Assembly (NCBI RefSeq): GCF_014656475.1
Contig: NZ_BNCM01000010.1
Coordinates: forward strand, 62,001 to 126,000
Origin: Sinomonas cellulolyticus
Lineage (GTDB): Bacteria > Actinomycetota > Actinomycetes > Actinomycetales > Micrococcaceae
Reading direction: 5' to 3'
DNA length: 64,000 nt
Shown here: in pieces, positions 27,998-36,428 of the stretch
How the letters are laid out: every line of letters begins with the position of its first letter
Numbering within the stretch: the stretch's first letter is position 1
Program-made: the position numbers and the translations under genes
Notes under the pieces: model-generated
Seen by the model: the letters and a program-made list of their open reading frames with translations, nothing else
Databases searched by the model: none
Told to the model about the DNA's origin: nothing

Positions 27998-29587
27998 CTA
28001 TTCGACCTTGATCTCGGCCAGACGCAGCCCGAACGGATACTGGGTCTGCGGTGCCGAAAGACGCGGAAGCGAGTTGATCTGGATCAGCACGTACTGGGCA
28101 GTCGGAGAGGCACTAACCGGGACGGTGACCTGAGGGCCCGTGAACGACGAGGTGCCGGCGAGGGCTGCTCCCGTCAGGCTCGGATCGTTGTTGGTGTAGA
28201 TACTGAAGTTGCCGCCGGAACCGCCCGACTGGAGGAGGGTGACCTGCTTGATCTGCGCGGGATCCTTGAGCTTGACCGCCAAGACGACGCTCTTGGTAAA
28301 CCCGCCCCAATCCTCCCGGGCAAACTCCATCCCCGACCAGAACGTCGCGGGGTTGCCGTCGAAGGTCAACGGCAGCTTGCTGTCGAACGAGTTGGCGAAG
28401 GTCAATTCGCCCGGATTGAGCCTGGTCACGCTCTCGATCTCGGGCGCGGCAGCGGGCGCCGGCGCCGCAGACGTCGCCGCGGCGCTGCTCGGTCCAGCAG
28501 CGGCAGACGACGGTGCCTGCTGAGCGGGGTGCTGCGACGATGCGGTCCCCGCCTGCTGCGGCTGGAAGAGTCCGCCGAGGGTCGTGAAGGCGAAGATGAG
28601 AGCTGCGATCAGGACGACGGCGAGGATGCCGCCGACGAGCCATGGCATAGAACGGGGCTTCGTGGACTCGTCGTCATCGTCGTAGGCGTCCCGGCCGTTG
28701 TATGACGGCCTCGCCGCCGCGGGCAGGACAGCCGCGGGGCGGCTGGACGGCCGGTGTTCGCGTGGCTCGGACCGCTGAGGCTGGACGGGGGCCGCGGCGG
28801 TCGGTGCTGACTCGGTGCCGCTGCGGTCCTGGGGATTGGGCCACGGGGTCACGCGTGTCGAGCCTGCGCCACCCTGGCCAGCGCCGGGTGAGCCGGCCGA
28901 GGGAGCCGACCGAGGCGGCGCGGCTGGTGGCGGCGGAATGGAAGACGTGGGCGTAGCGCCGGGACGTGAGGCGGCAGCCGCCGCAGCCGCCGCCGCAGCC
29001 GCACCCTGAGCCGGACCGGCGCCGGGGGTATCGCGGGGCCGGGCGGCCGGCGGGAACGCCTGCGTCGCCTCTCCCCGGGGTGCAGGGAAGGACTGCTGCT
29101 GCCGGCCCGGTACCGCGCCGCGAGACGGTGCTACTTCATCGTGGTCGTCATACCGAATGTACTCGTCGGGCCGGCCCGGATCGACCGTGCCGTCATAGGT
29201 CTCCGGTTCGTGGGAACGCGACTCGCCGAAGAGCTCGCTTCCGAGGGTGTCCGTGAAGAACGGCTCCACGTAGGGCGTCTCCTGAGGAACGATGAGGTCC
29301 AGGAGGTCAGCCGCGTCGGTGTGGTTCGTGATCAGGTAGGTCGACCCCTGGCTGATGCCGAGGTCGAGGACCTGCACGGCACCGTGACGCTCGCCCATGG
29401 CGACCTCGCGTGCGCTCTGTGCGAGCTGGTCGGCATTGGCACGGCCCGCCACCAGGATGCTCACGGGCCGGTTCAGCACCTGATCCACACCGTCGAGGAC
29501 GAGATCGCCCCCCTGGGACGTCACGATCGAGGACGTGACTTTGTACCGCCCTCCGATCACGGTGCCGACGTCGATGGGCTGTGACAC
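27998..29587 (-). CDS. Pseudokinase-like, single-span membrane protein with discoidin-like domain
   Basis: The 529-residue product starts at GTG 29587 behind a perfect AGGAGG. Residues 1-95 look like a worn Ser/Thr-kinase N-lobe (GGRYKVTSSI, then GGDLVLDGVDQVLNRPVSIL), without catalytic motifs. A long Pro/Ala/Gly/Asp-rich linker follows, including an 11-alanine run, and then one membrane span (MPWLVGGILAVVLIAALIFAF). The outer C-terminal part (from PEIESVTRLNP) resembles a coagulation-factor/discoidin fold (DGNPATFWSG). In mycobacteria the pseudokinase and extracellular parts are fused to MurJ (MviN). Here they form a separate gene 101 bases downstream of murJ. A regulatory role in lipid II flipping is inference. 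Confidence 0.75.
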   Translation of the reverse strand: MSQPIDVGTVIGGRYKVTSSIVTSQGGDLVLDGVDQVLNRPVSILVAGRANADQLAQSAREVAMGERHGAVQVLDLGISQGSTYLITNHTDAADLLDLIVPQETPYVEPFFTDTLGSELFGESRSHEPETYDGTVDPGRPDEYIRYDDHDEVAPSRGAVPGRQQQSFPAPRGEATQAFPPAARPRDTPGAGPAQGAAAAAAAAAAASRPGATPTSSIPPPPAAPPRSAPSAGSPGAGQGGAGSTRVTPWPNPQDRSGTESAPTAAAPVQPQRSEPREHRPSSRPAAVLPAAARPSYNGRDAYDDDDESTKPRSMPWLVGGILAVVLIAALIFAFTTLGGLFQPQQAGTASSQHPAQQAPSSAAAGPSSAAATSAAPAPAAAPEIESVTRLNPGELTFANSFDSKLPLTFDGNPATFWSGMEFAREDWGGFTKSVVLAVKLKDPAQIKQVTLLQSGGSGGNFSIYTNNDPSLTGAALAGTSSFTGPQVTVPVSASPTAQYVLIQINSLPRLSAPQTQYPFGLRLAEIKVE

Positions 29588-29688
29588 GGAAACCTCCTGG
29601 TCGTTCGCGCGGGCGTGGCCATGGCCGCGCCTTGTGCTGCTAGAGATCCTAGCGGACGCGGGGGTCACGCCGCGGGCGGCGCTGGGCG

Positions 29689-31650
29689 TCAGTCCTCGGG
29701 GAAGTGCGGATTCTCGCCGGGAGGGCCTTGGTAGGAGCGCCTGCCCGGAAGCCTCTCATCGGTGGGCGCGGACGGGCGCGCCCGGTACATGACGGGGTCG
29801 AACTGGCCTGAGATGCGGGGGATGATGCCGGTGTCGTCCGACATCGTGACCGCTGCGGTGATGGGTGCTCGGGTCTCCTCGGAGCGCGCGGCGACGGCTG
29901 CGCCGTCGTGCGTTGCCGGACGAGGCGCGCCCGAAGCGCGGGATGCGGACGACGGCGCCCCCGCGGCCGCGCCGAACCGGCCACCCAAGCGGCCGAGGAG
30001 GGGTGCGAGGAGGTCACGCACCTCGGTGACGTGGAAAACCCGCAGGAGCACAAAGTACACAACAAGCATGGGCACCGCGATGATCACCACGGCCGCGAGG
30101 GCCGCGAAATTCGAGCTCCAGATGAACCCAGCGGGGTTGTACCCGCCCAGGAGGCCGACGGCGATAGCGCCCACCACAGCGGAACCGGTCGCCGCGTACC
30201 CCATCCGGATGTACGAGCGGGCCACCTTGGCGCCGTCGAGGTGCCCGAGCAGCCGGCGCAGGTAATGGCTGCTGAGCACAACCGACAGGACGTTGCCCAC
30301 GGTGTACAGCCCGGCAATCGCGAAGATGATGTAGCGGGCGGGCAGGAACTGGATGGCGAACGCCCCGACGACATTGAGGACCGCGAGCCACAGCTGGATC
30401 TTGAACGGTGTGCGGGCGTCCTCGTTCGCGTAGAAGACGCGGGCCATCATGAAGTTCGCACTCATGAACGGGGTGCTCAGCGCGAGGATGCTCAGGGTCT
30501 GGGCGAGCATGACGCCGTCCGACGCGCGGCCGCCCGAGAAGAACATTCCCAGCGGCGCGGCGAGGGCGAACAGGGCCAGCGCGGCGAACACGGTGGCCAC
30601 GGCCATGGTCCGCAGCCCGTGGGAGAGCGCCTCCCGGACCCCGGCACGGTCGCCCGCCTGCGAGGCCTCGGTCATGCGGTTGAACAGCACGGTGGCGAGG
30701 GACAGCGCGATGATCGAGTGCGGCAGGAGGTACAGCTGCGAGGCGATCTCCAGCACAGTGTTGCCGGGGATCTGCTGCCACAGGGGATCGCCCGCCTCCT
30801 GCAGCCTCACGCGCTCGGCGCCCGGCTGGGAGGCGATCTTCATGACGTACAGGAACGTCAGCTGGCCCACCGCGGTGGTGGCGAGCGTCCAGACGCCGAG
30901 GCGCGCCGCGGTCCCGAGCCCCACCCCGCGCCAGCCGAATCTCGGCGCGAGCCCGAGGCGGAGCCTCATCACGGGGATCAGCAGGAGCGCCGTCTGGATC
31001 ACGACGCCGATCGTGGACATCGCCGCGATGAAGAACGTGTGGCCGCTGGTCCAGTTGTCGAGAGTGTGCGGATTGGCCCGGTTGGCACCGAAGATCCACA
31101 CGAACATGCCCAGCCCGGCAATTGCCACGATGTTGTTCACGATCGGGGCCCACATGGCGGGCCCGAACGATCCGTGCGCGTTGAGCACCTGGGTCAGGAG
31201 GGCGTAGAGGCCGTAGAAGAAGATCTGAGGGAGGCACCAGTAGGCGAACACCGTGGCGAGGGCGAGCTGCGGCGGACTGTAGCCGGACGTCGTGAGCTGC
31301 ATGACCCACGGCGCGGCCAGGGTCACGACCGCCGTCAGCACGAGCATCACGAGCACGCCCAGAGTCAGCAGGCGGCTGATGTAGTCCGCGCCGCCGTCCG
31401 AAGCCTTGCTCGCCTTGATGATCTGCGGGACCAGGACCGAGTTGAAAACGCCGCCGGCCACGAGCAGGAAGATCAGGTTCGGCAGGTTGTTCGCGTTGAC
31501 GAACGTGTCCGCCACCGTTGAGCCCAGTCCCAGCGCGAGGATGAGCATCCACGAGCGGATGAAGCCCAGTGCCCTCGAGACGAGGGTGCCGGCCGCCATG
31601 ATCGCGCTCGACCGGGCCTCCGAGACGGGTGCGGACTTTGATGCGGCCAC
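29689..31650 (-). CDS. murJ: Lipid II flippase MurJ (MviN family)
   Basis: MurJ moves the peptidoglycan precursor lipid II across the membrane. The 653-residue protein starts at GTG 31650 (VAASKSAPVSEARSSAIMAA), eight bases after the NUDIX stop. The first span region is GTLVSRALGFIRSWMLILAL, with the conserved arginine cluster, and about 14 spans follow. A cytoplasmic tail of roughly 110 residues (from RDLLAPLLGRLGGRF) is Ala/Arg-rich and disordered. The pseudokinase usually fused here in mycobacteria is encoded separately downstream. Confidence 0.93.
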   Translation of the reverse strand: MAASKSAPVSEARSSAIMAAGTLVSRALGFIRSWMLILALGLGSTVADTFVNANNLPNLIFLLVAGGVFNSVLVPQIIKASKASDGGADYISRLLTLGVLVMLVLTAVVTLAAPWVMQLTTSGYSPPQLALATVFAYWCLPQIFFYGLYALLTQVLNAHGSFGPAMWAPIVNNIVAIAGLGMFVWIFGANRANPHTLDNWTSGHTFFIAAMSTIGVVIQTALLLIPVMRLRLGLAPRFGWRGVGLGTAARLGVWTLATTAVGQLTFLYVMKIASQPGAERVRLQEAGDPLWQQIPGNTVLEIASQLYLLPHSIIALSLATVLFNRMTEASQAGDRAGVREALSHGLRTMAVATVFAALALFALAAPLGMFFSGGRASDGVMLAQTLSILALSTPFMSANFMMARVFYANEDARTPFKIQLWLAVLNVVGAFAIQFLPARYIIFAIAGLYTVGNVLSVVLSSHYLRRLLGHLDGAKVARSYIRMGYAATGSAVVGAIAVGLLGGYNPAGFIWSSNFAALAAVVIIAVPMLVVYFVLLRVFHVTEVRDLLAPLLGRLGGRFGAAAGAPSSASRASGAPRPATHDGAAVAARSEETRAPITAAVTMSDDTGIIPRISGQFDPVMYRARPSAPTDERLPGRRSYQGPPGENPHFPED

Positions 31651-31657
31651 GGCTGCC

Positions 31658-32212
31658 TCAGGCGAGGAGGTGCTCGGGAAGCACCTCGCGGGCCAAGTCC
31701 GCGATGCGGCGCTCGTTCGGGAAGGACAGGCGCCGTGCGAGCTCGGAGATGGGGACCCAGGCCACATCGATCGCCTCGTGGTCCGGATCGTTCTCGATCG
31801 TCAGGTGGCCGCCTGTTGCACGCAGGAGGTAATGGTGCACCGTCTTGTGCACGCGGTGGCCCGTCACCGTGAACCAGTAGTCGATGCTGCCGAGCGGGGC
31901 GAGGATCTCTCCCATGATTCCCGTCTCCTCGTTGATCTCCCGCACCGCGGCCCGCTCGTTGGACTCGCGGCCCTCCGGGTGCCCCTTCGGGAGGCACCAC
32001 TCGAGGCGCCCGCCCCGGTTGAGGCGCGCGATGATCGCCACAGGAAGGTTGGGATCAGAGGTGTCGACGACGACTCCGCCCGCGGAGACCTCCTCGACAG
32101 TGGGCAGCGACGACGGGTAGGCATGCCCGGCCGGGGCGATGTGCGGCCCCACTGCCGAGGGCAGGGGCGCACTCCTCCTCTTCTGAGGATCGCTCGGCAA
32201 CGGAATGACCAT
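31658..32212 (-). CDS. NUDIX hydrolase
   Basis: This 184-residue hydrolase acts on nucleoside diphosphates linked to another group; the substrate is unknown. The Nudix box is GHPEGRESNERAAVREINEETGI, split here as GHPEGRE and REINEETG. The RLNRGGRLEWCLPKG strand before it resembles MutT1-like actinobacterial proteins, and there is no histidine-phosphatase domain. I start it at ATG 32212 because TAGAGT lies seven bases upstream. Upstream codons run into the cca promoter region. It is followed by murJ. Confidence 0.85.
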   Translation of the reverse strand: MVIPLPSDPQKRRSAPLPSAVGPHIAPAGHAYPSSLPTVEEVSAGGVVVDTSDPNLPVAIIARLNRGGRLEWCLPKGHPEGRESNERAAVREINEETGIMGEILAPLGSIDYWFTVTGHRVHKTVHHYLLRATGGHLTIENDPDHEAIDVAWVPISELARRLSFPNERRIADLAREVLPEHLLA

Positions 32213-32219
32213 GCAGACC

Positions 32220-32225
32220 ACTCTA
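32220..32225 (-). promoter_or_regulatory. -10 box TAGAGT before the NUDIX gene
   Basis: On the minus strand TAGAGT is followed by seven bases and ATG 32212, one base longer than the exact leaderless spacing seen elsewhere in the window. Confidence 0.5.
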
Positions 32226-32302
32226 ACGAACGAGCCCCTGCCGGGGACGGCAGCGCAGGCGTGGACTGCGGCCGCGCCGGGATCTGCCAAGCTTTAAGGA
32301 CT

Positions 32303-33790
32303 ATGGGAGCAGATGAGAAGGCAGTGCAGGAAGCGCGGTTCACGGTTGATCCCGTGGTCCTGGAGCTTGGACGGCGGTTCGTGGACGCTGGCTTCGAGCT
32401 CTCGCTCGTGGGCGGCCCGGTCCGCGACCTCTTCCTGGGCCGGGCGTCCCCGGACCTGGACTTCACCACCGATGCGGATCCGGACCAGACCCTCGCGGTG
32501 GTGCGGGGCTGGGCGGACGCGCACTGGGACATCGGGCGGGAATACGGCACGATCGGCCTGCGCAAGGGCGGCCATCAGATCGAGGTGACCACGTACCGCG
32601 CGGAGGCGTACGATCCGGACTCGCGGAAGCCCGCCGTCGCCTTCGGCAAGGACTTGGTCGCGGACCTCGAGCGGCGTGACTTCAGCATGAACGCGATGGC
32701 GCTCCGCCTTCCGGACCTCGAGCTCGTGGACCCCTTCGGCGGCCTCTCCGATCTCCATGCGGGACTCCTGCGCACCCCCGGCGCCCCGGAGCTCTCCTTC
32801 TCCGATGATCCGCTGCGCATGATGCGGGCCGCCCGCTTCGCGTCGCAGCTCGGCGTCGGAGTGGCACCGGAGGTGCAGGCGGCGATGACGGAGATGGCGG
32901 AGCGGATCACCATCATCTCCGCGGAGCGGGTGCGCGACGAGCTCGTGAAGCTCGTGAAGGGCGCGTCCCCGAGGGCGGGCATCGACCTGCTGGTCGAGAC
33001 GGGCCTGGCCGAGCGGGTGATCCCTGAGATCCCGGCGCTGCGCCTCGAGGCGGACGAGCATCACCGCCACAAGGACGTCTACCAGCACTCGCTCACGGTC
33101 CTTGAGCAGGCGATCGGCCTCGAGACCGGTCCCGACGGCCCGGTCCCCGGACCCGATTTCGTGCTGCGGTTCGCAGCGCTGATGCACGACGCCGGCAAGC
33201 CGGCCACGCGCCGGTTCGAACCCGGCGGCGGGGTCACCTTCCGCCACCATGACGTGGTGGGTGCCAAGCTCGTGAAGAAGCGCATGAAGGCACTGCGCTT
33301 CGACAACGACACGATCAAGGCCGTCGCTCGGCTCGTCGAGCTGCACATGCGCTTCTACGGCTATGGGGATGCCGGCTGGACCGACTCCGCGGTGCGCCGC
33401 TACGTCACGGACGCGGGCCCGCTCCTCGAGCGTCTGCACCGCCTCACGCGCTCGGACGTGACGACCCGCAACCAGCGCAAGGCAGACCGCCTTGCCTTTG
33501 CCTACGACGACCTCGAGCAGCGCATCGCCGACCTCGCCGAGCGCGAGGAGCTCGCGGCAATCAGGCCGGACCTCGACGGGTCCCAGATCATGGCCATCCT
33601 CGGGATCCGTCCCGGGCCCCTCGTGGGGCGGGCGTACCAGTTCCTGCTCAATGAGCGGATGGAGAATGGGCCCGCCAGCGAGGACGAGGCCCGCGACCGA
33701 CTGCTTCAATGGTGGGCACAGCAGCCAGAGGCCGGTGACGAGGGGGGCTCCACGCCCCGTCAGGACACGGCAGAGAGCGAGGAGCGCTAG
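32303..33790 (+). CDS. cca: CCA tRNA nucleotidyltransferase
   Basis: This 495-residue enzyme adds or repairs the 3' CCA of tRNAs, which fits the two tRNAs here that lack an encoded CCA. The nucleotidyltransferase head has LVGGPVRDLFLGR and DLDFTTDADP with the two metal-binding aspartates. The arginine-rich neck is next, and an HD domain (LMHDAGKPATR) follows in the C-terminal half. ATG 32303 follows AAGGA. The stop touches the next gene directly, so the histidine phosphatase is likely co-transcribed. Confidence 0.95.
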   Translation: MGADEKAVQEARFTVDPVVLELGRRFVDAGFELSLVGGPVRDLFLGRASPDLDFTTDADPDQTLAVVRGWADAHWDIGREYGTIGLRKGGHQIEVTTYRAEAYDPDSRKPAVAFGKDLVADLERRDFSMNAMALRLPDLELVDPFGGLSDLHAGLLRTPGAPELSFSDDPLRMMRAARFASQLGVGVAPEVQAAMTEMAERITIISAERVRDELVKLVKGASPRAGIDLLVETGLAERVIPEIPALRLEADEHHRHKDVYQHSLTVLEQAIGLETGPDGPVPGPDFVLRFAALMHDAGKPATRRFEPGGGVTFRHHDVVGAKLVKKRMKALRFDNDTIKAVARLVELHMRFYGYGDAGWTDSAVRRYVTDAGPLLERLHRLTRSDVTTRNQRKADRLAFAYDDLEQRIADLAEREELAAIRPDLDGSQIMAILGIRPGPLVGRAYQFLLNERMENGPASEDEARDRLLQWWAQQPEAGDEGGSTPRQDTAESEER

Positions 33791-34390
33791 ATGGGCAGCA
33801 TGGGCCTTCCCGGGATGGAGGACTTCGACCTCACGCGCCTCTGGCTGCTTCGCCATGGCGAGACGGAGTGGTCCAAGAGCGGCCAGTACACGGGCCTCAC
33901 CGATCTCCCGCTCACCGAGGTGGGCGAGGACCAGGCGCGGATGGCTGCCAAGGCGCTCGACGGCGTCGACTTCGGCCTCGTGCTGACCTCACCGCTGCAG
34001 CGTGCCCGGCGCACGGCCGAGCTCGCCGGCTTTCCCGAGGCTCAGCCGGAGCCCAACGCCCTCGAGTGGGACTACGGCGACTACGAGGGCGTCCGGTCTG
34101 CCGACGTCCGCAGGACCAATCCCGACTACCTCATCTGGAAGGACGGCGTGCCGAACGGCGAGACGCTTGCGCATGTGGGCGAGCGTGCCGACCGCATTGT
34201 GGAGCGGGTGCGGACGGCAGGCGTGGAGAACGCGCTCGTCGTGGCACACGGGCACTTCTGCCGCATCCTGGCGGCGCGCTGGATGGGACTGCCTCCCGAG
34301 ATGGGATGCCACTTCGTGCTGGGGACGGCCAAGGTATGCCGGCTCGGGTGGGACAAGAAGACGCCGGCGATCGAGGCGTGGGGACTCTGA
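33791..34390 (+). CDS. Histidine phosphatase family protein
   Basis: This 199-residue phosphoglycerate-mutase-like phosphatase has the catalytic RHGE at residues 21-24. The second histidine lies in VVAHGHF, and phosphate-binding arginines are in SPLQRARRTAELAG. The general acid region is EWDYGDYEGV. The annotated start directly abuts the cca stop; ATG 33800 is an alternative. The substrate is not predictable. The acid-phosphatase/fructose-bisphosphatase type is more likely than true mutase because it is short. Confidence 0.9.
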   Translation: MGSMGLPGMEDFDLTRLWLLRHGETEWSKSGQYTGLTDLPLTEVGEDQARMAAKALDGVDFGLVLTSPLQRARRTAELAGFPEAQPEPNALEWDYGDYEGVRSADVRRTNPDYLIWKDGVPNGETLAHVGERADRIVERVRTAGVENALVVAHGHFCRILAARWMGLPPEMGCHFVLGTAKVCRLGWDKKTPAIEAWGL

Positions 34391-34445
34391 CGGGAGCCCC
34401 TACGCATTCACCTGGAGATTTCTTCAAAGAAGTCTGATTTTCCCC

Positions 34446-34475
34446 TTGCGGTTTATCAGCGCGTTGTTCTACCTT
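34446..34475 (+). promoter_or_regulatory. Promoter of the tiny-ORF region
   Basis: TTGCGG (34446-34451) and TACCTT (34470-34475) are 18 bases apart. The -10 is followed by six bases and ATG 34482, so the transcript would be leaderless. Confidence 0.5.
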
Positions 34476-34481
34476 TTATCT

Positions 34482-34502
34482 ATGAGCCGCTCAGGCTCAT
34501 GA
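34482..34502 (+). CDS. Leaderless six-codon ORF (candidate leader peptide)
   Basis: ATG 34482 encodes MSRSGS and then a stop. It starts exactly six bases after TACCTT. The same bases form a 7-bp hairpin, ATGAGCC/GGCTCAT (34482-34488 with 34494-34500), so translation would melt the structure. Function is unknown. Confidence 0.35.
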   Translation: MSRSGS

Positions 34503-34567
34503 CAAGCCCAGAGGTCCCCCCGAAGCGGGTAGACCACCAGACCGGATGTCCGAAGGAGGCTGGACCG
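34503..34567 (+). promoter_or_regulatory. Structured leader with sequestered ribosome site
   Basis: GGTC...CCCG-AAG-CGGG...GACC (34513-34535) is a two-part hairpin. GTCC (34548-34551) pairs with GGAC (34562-34565) and holds the AAGGAGG ribosome site in its loop, just before ATG 34568. No known riboswitch class was recognised. Confidence 0.4.
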
Positions 34568-34663
34568 ATGACGATTACCAAGGTTCTCAACCGTGGTTGG
34601 ACTGCGTTTCTGATGGGCGGTCACTGCGGCCTCCTGCCGGCCTCCGGCGCCGCGGGCGCCTGA
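34568..34663 (+). CDS. 31-residue small protein
   Basis: ATG 34568 follows AAGGAGG at good spacing. The product begins MTITKVLNRGWTAFLMGGHC and ends in a Gly/Ala-rich stretch. It has one short hydrophobic segment and one cysteine. No family was recognised. It may be a real small protein or a leader peptide for something downstream. From 34664 to 34908 I see no gene. There is only an imperfect hairpin, with GTTCC-AGGC pairing to GCCT-C-GGAAC near 34695-34725. Confidence 0.4.
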   Translation: MTITKVLNRGWTAFLMGGHCGLLPASGAAGA

Positions 34664-34908
34664 TCCTCGGCGGAGAGTCTCCGCGGCCACTCCAGCCGCG
34701 TTCCAGGCGAAAAGGCCTCGGAACGGCGCGGTGGAGCCTCGTGATGCTGACCCGCTGAACCGCCCGTACGCCTCCCCGCCTGCCTGACGCTCATCCTTCC
34801 CGAGCGCCCGTCCGCGCCGGCGGCACGTCCTGCGGAATTCTCGCCCCATTCGGCCGGTTTCCGCCGGCCAATTTCGCATCATTGCCGATGGGCATTTCTC
34901 TGGTCCCC

Positions 34909-34930
34909 AATAATGGTCCGCACCATTATT
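34909..34930. promoter_or_regulatory. Operator-like inverted repeat
   Basis: AATAATGGT (34909-34917) and ACCATTATT (34922-34930) form a perfect 9-bp inverted repeat with a four-base centre. The surrounding DNA is AT-rich for this genome. It is upstream of the small gene at 35067. It could be a repressor site or an RNA hairpin. Confidence 0.5.
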
Positions 34931-35066
34931 CTCGACTGGTTTTCCTCTGTTATTGCGCAATGCCCTTCTGCGATGACGCATGCCCTCGCACACGGCCTAT
35001 GCGGCCGGTGCACCGAACCCCTTCCGGTGGCGCCGCTCCGCGCTGCCCCCTGCCCAGGAGACTCCC

Positions 35067-35363
35067 GTGTCCTCGCGACCGACCCCGCCCCTGACCGCCC
35101 CATCCGTATCCGATCCTGCACTGGCCGGACCCCAGACGACGGCAGTCCCGCCGCAGGCCCCGACCGTTCCGCCCGAGGCGACCAGTTCGCCGTCGTCCGC
35201 GCAGCAGACTCCCGCACCGAGCGGCCACCAGGAGGTGACCACCATGGCCCAGCGCATCCAGCACTTCCTGCGCAGGCTCCACAGCGACGTCGACGCCGCC
35301 CGCATCGATGCCCATCGCGAGGCGGTGCAGCGCGAACTCGGGCTGTCGCGCCCGATCCTGTAG
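35067..35363 (+). CDS. Small hypothetical protein, Pro-rich N-terminus with basic helix
   Basis: The open frame from GTG 35067 (GGAG just upstream) encodes 98 residues. About 55 of these are Pro/Ser/Thr/Ala-rich. They are followed by a charged helix starting MAQRIQHFLRRLHSDVDAAR and ending GLSRPIL. A second start, ATG 35244, has an even better AGGAGGTGACC site and would give only the 39-residue helix. No family was recognised. It lies 98 bases upstream of the protease gene. Confidence 0.5.
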   Translation: MSSRPTPPLTAPSVSDPALAGPQTTAVPPQAPTVPPEATSSPSSAQQTPAPSGHQEVTTMAQRIQHFLRRLHSDVDAARIDAHREAVQRELGLSRPIL

Positions 35364-35461
35364 GAATTGGGAGAAATATCCCAGCATCTTCCCAGCAAGG
35401 CATGATTCGTGAAGAATCCCCTTCAGATGCACTCAACACGGAGTGCACGGAAGGAGAGCCC

Positions 35462-36310
35462 ATGCGCAGGAAAATCGCCGCCCTCCTGGCGGCGTTCGCG
35501 ACAGTCTTCAGCTTGGCCTTCATCGCGGCCCCCGCTCAGGCGAGCACCGGAGGAACCCCCGACGGCAGCACCCACCCGGGGGTCGCGATGATCGTCTTCT
35601 ACGACGCCGACGGGCGGTTCCGCTGCTCCGCCGCCCTTGTTTCGCCCAGGGTGCTCCTCACCGCCGCGCACTGCACCGACGGGGTGCTCGGCAAGGTGCT
35701 CGTGGACTTCCGCTCGGTCATCGCCGATGAGCCGCCCTCGGGCATTCCCGCCGCTGCGGAGCCCAGCATCGGCTACACCGCCGCTGACCTCGCCGGGAGG
35801 GTGAGCGGGACCGCGCACGCCCACCCCGACTACTCCAACTTCACGGACCTGAGGAATTGGAACGACCTCGGCGTGGTGGTGCTCGACGAGCCGGTGTCGG
35901 GCCTGCCGGTGTACCCCATCGCGGCGGCCGGCACACTCGACGCCATCAGCCCCGGAGACGTCCCGAAGACCATCGTCACCGCCGTGGGGTACGGCACCGA
36001 GGTCCGCAAGCCCGACTCGGGGCCCCAGAAGCCCGAGCCGATGAGCTACCCGCTCATCCGGCGCTACGTTGACATGCCCCTGCAGAAGGTCAGTCCTCAG
36101 GTGTTCCAGACCAACGGCAACCCCAATGACACGAAGGGCACCGGAGGCACCTGCTTCGGAGACTCCGGCGGCCCGGTGTTCTACCAGGGGCAGATAGTGG
36201 GGGTCACGAGCTACGGCCTCACGTCGAACTGCCGGTATATCGGCGGCTACCAGCGGGTCGACATCCCCTCGGCGCAGACCTTCCTCGCGGAGTTCGGCGT
36301 CCGGCCCTGA
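35462..36310 (+). CDS. Secreted trypsin-like serine protease
   Basis: This 282-residue S1-family protease has a signal peptide (MRRKIAALLAAFATVFSLAF, then APAQA, cleaved about residue 27). The catalytic triad is visible: His in LTAAHC, Asp in NWNDLGVVVLDEP, and Ser in CFGDSGGPVF. Cysteines flank the Ser region (TGGTC...SNCRY). The ATG at 35462 follows AAGGAGAG. It is probably exported by Sec and acts outside the cell. Its target is unknown. Confidence 0.92.
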   Translation: MRRKIAALLAAFATVFSLAFIAAPAQASTGGTPDGSTHPGVAMIVFYDADGRFRCSAALVSPRVLLTAAHCTDGVLGKVLVDFRSVIADEPPSGIPAAAEPSIGYTAADLAGRVSGTAHAHPDYSNFTDLRNWNDLGVVVLDEPVSGLPVYPIAAAGTLDAISPGDVPKTIVTAVGYGTEVRKPDSGPQKPEPMSYPLIRRYVDMPLQKVSPQVFQTNGNPNDTKGTGGTCFGDSGGPVFYQGQIVGVTSYGLTSNCRYIGGYQRVDIPSAQTFLAEFGVRP

Positions 36311-36416
36311 CCGTTCCGCGATGAGATCCTCCACTGACTGCAGGAGGACCTTCGGTTGCCGGCTCCTTGACGGGAGCCGGCAACCGCTGCCAGCAGAGCG
36401 CGTCGGAGGCAGCCGG

Positions 36417-36422
36417 TAGGCT
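36417..36422 (+). promoter_or_regulatory. -10 box TAGGCT, leaderless spacing
   Basis: TAGGCT is followed by exactly six bases and ATG 36429. No ribosome binding site precedes the start, consistent with a leaderless message. Confidence 0.6.
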
Positions 36423-36428
36423 CGGGCT

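Noticed and set aside
35462..36310. Longer form of the protease beginning near 34913
   Set aside because: The added 183 residues precede a proper signal peptide and a good ribosome site, so they are not part of the secreted protein.
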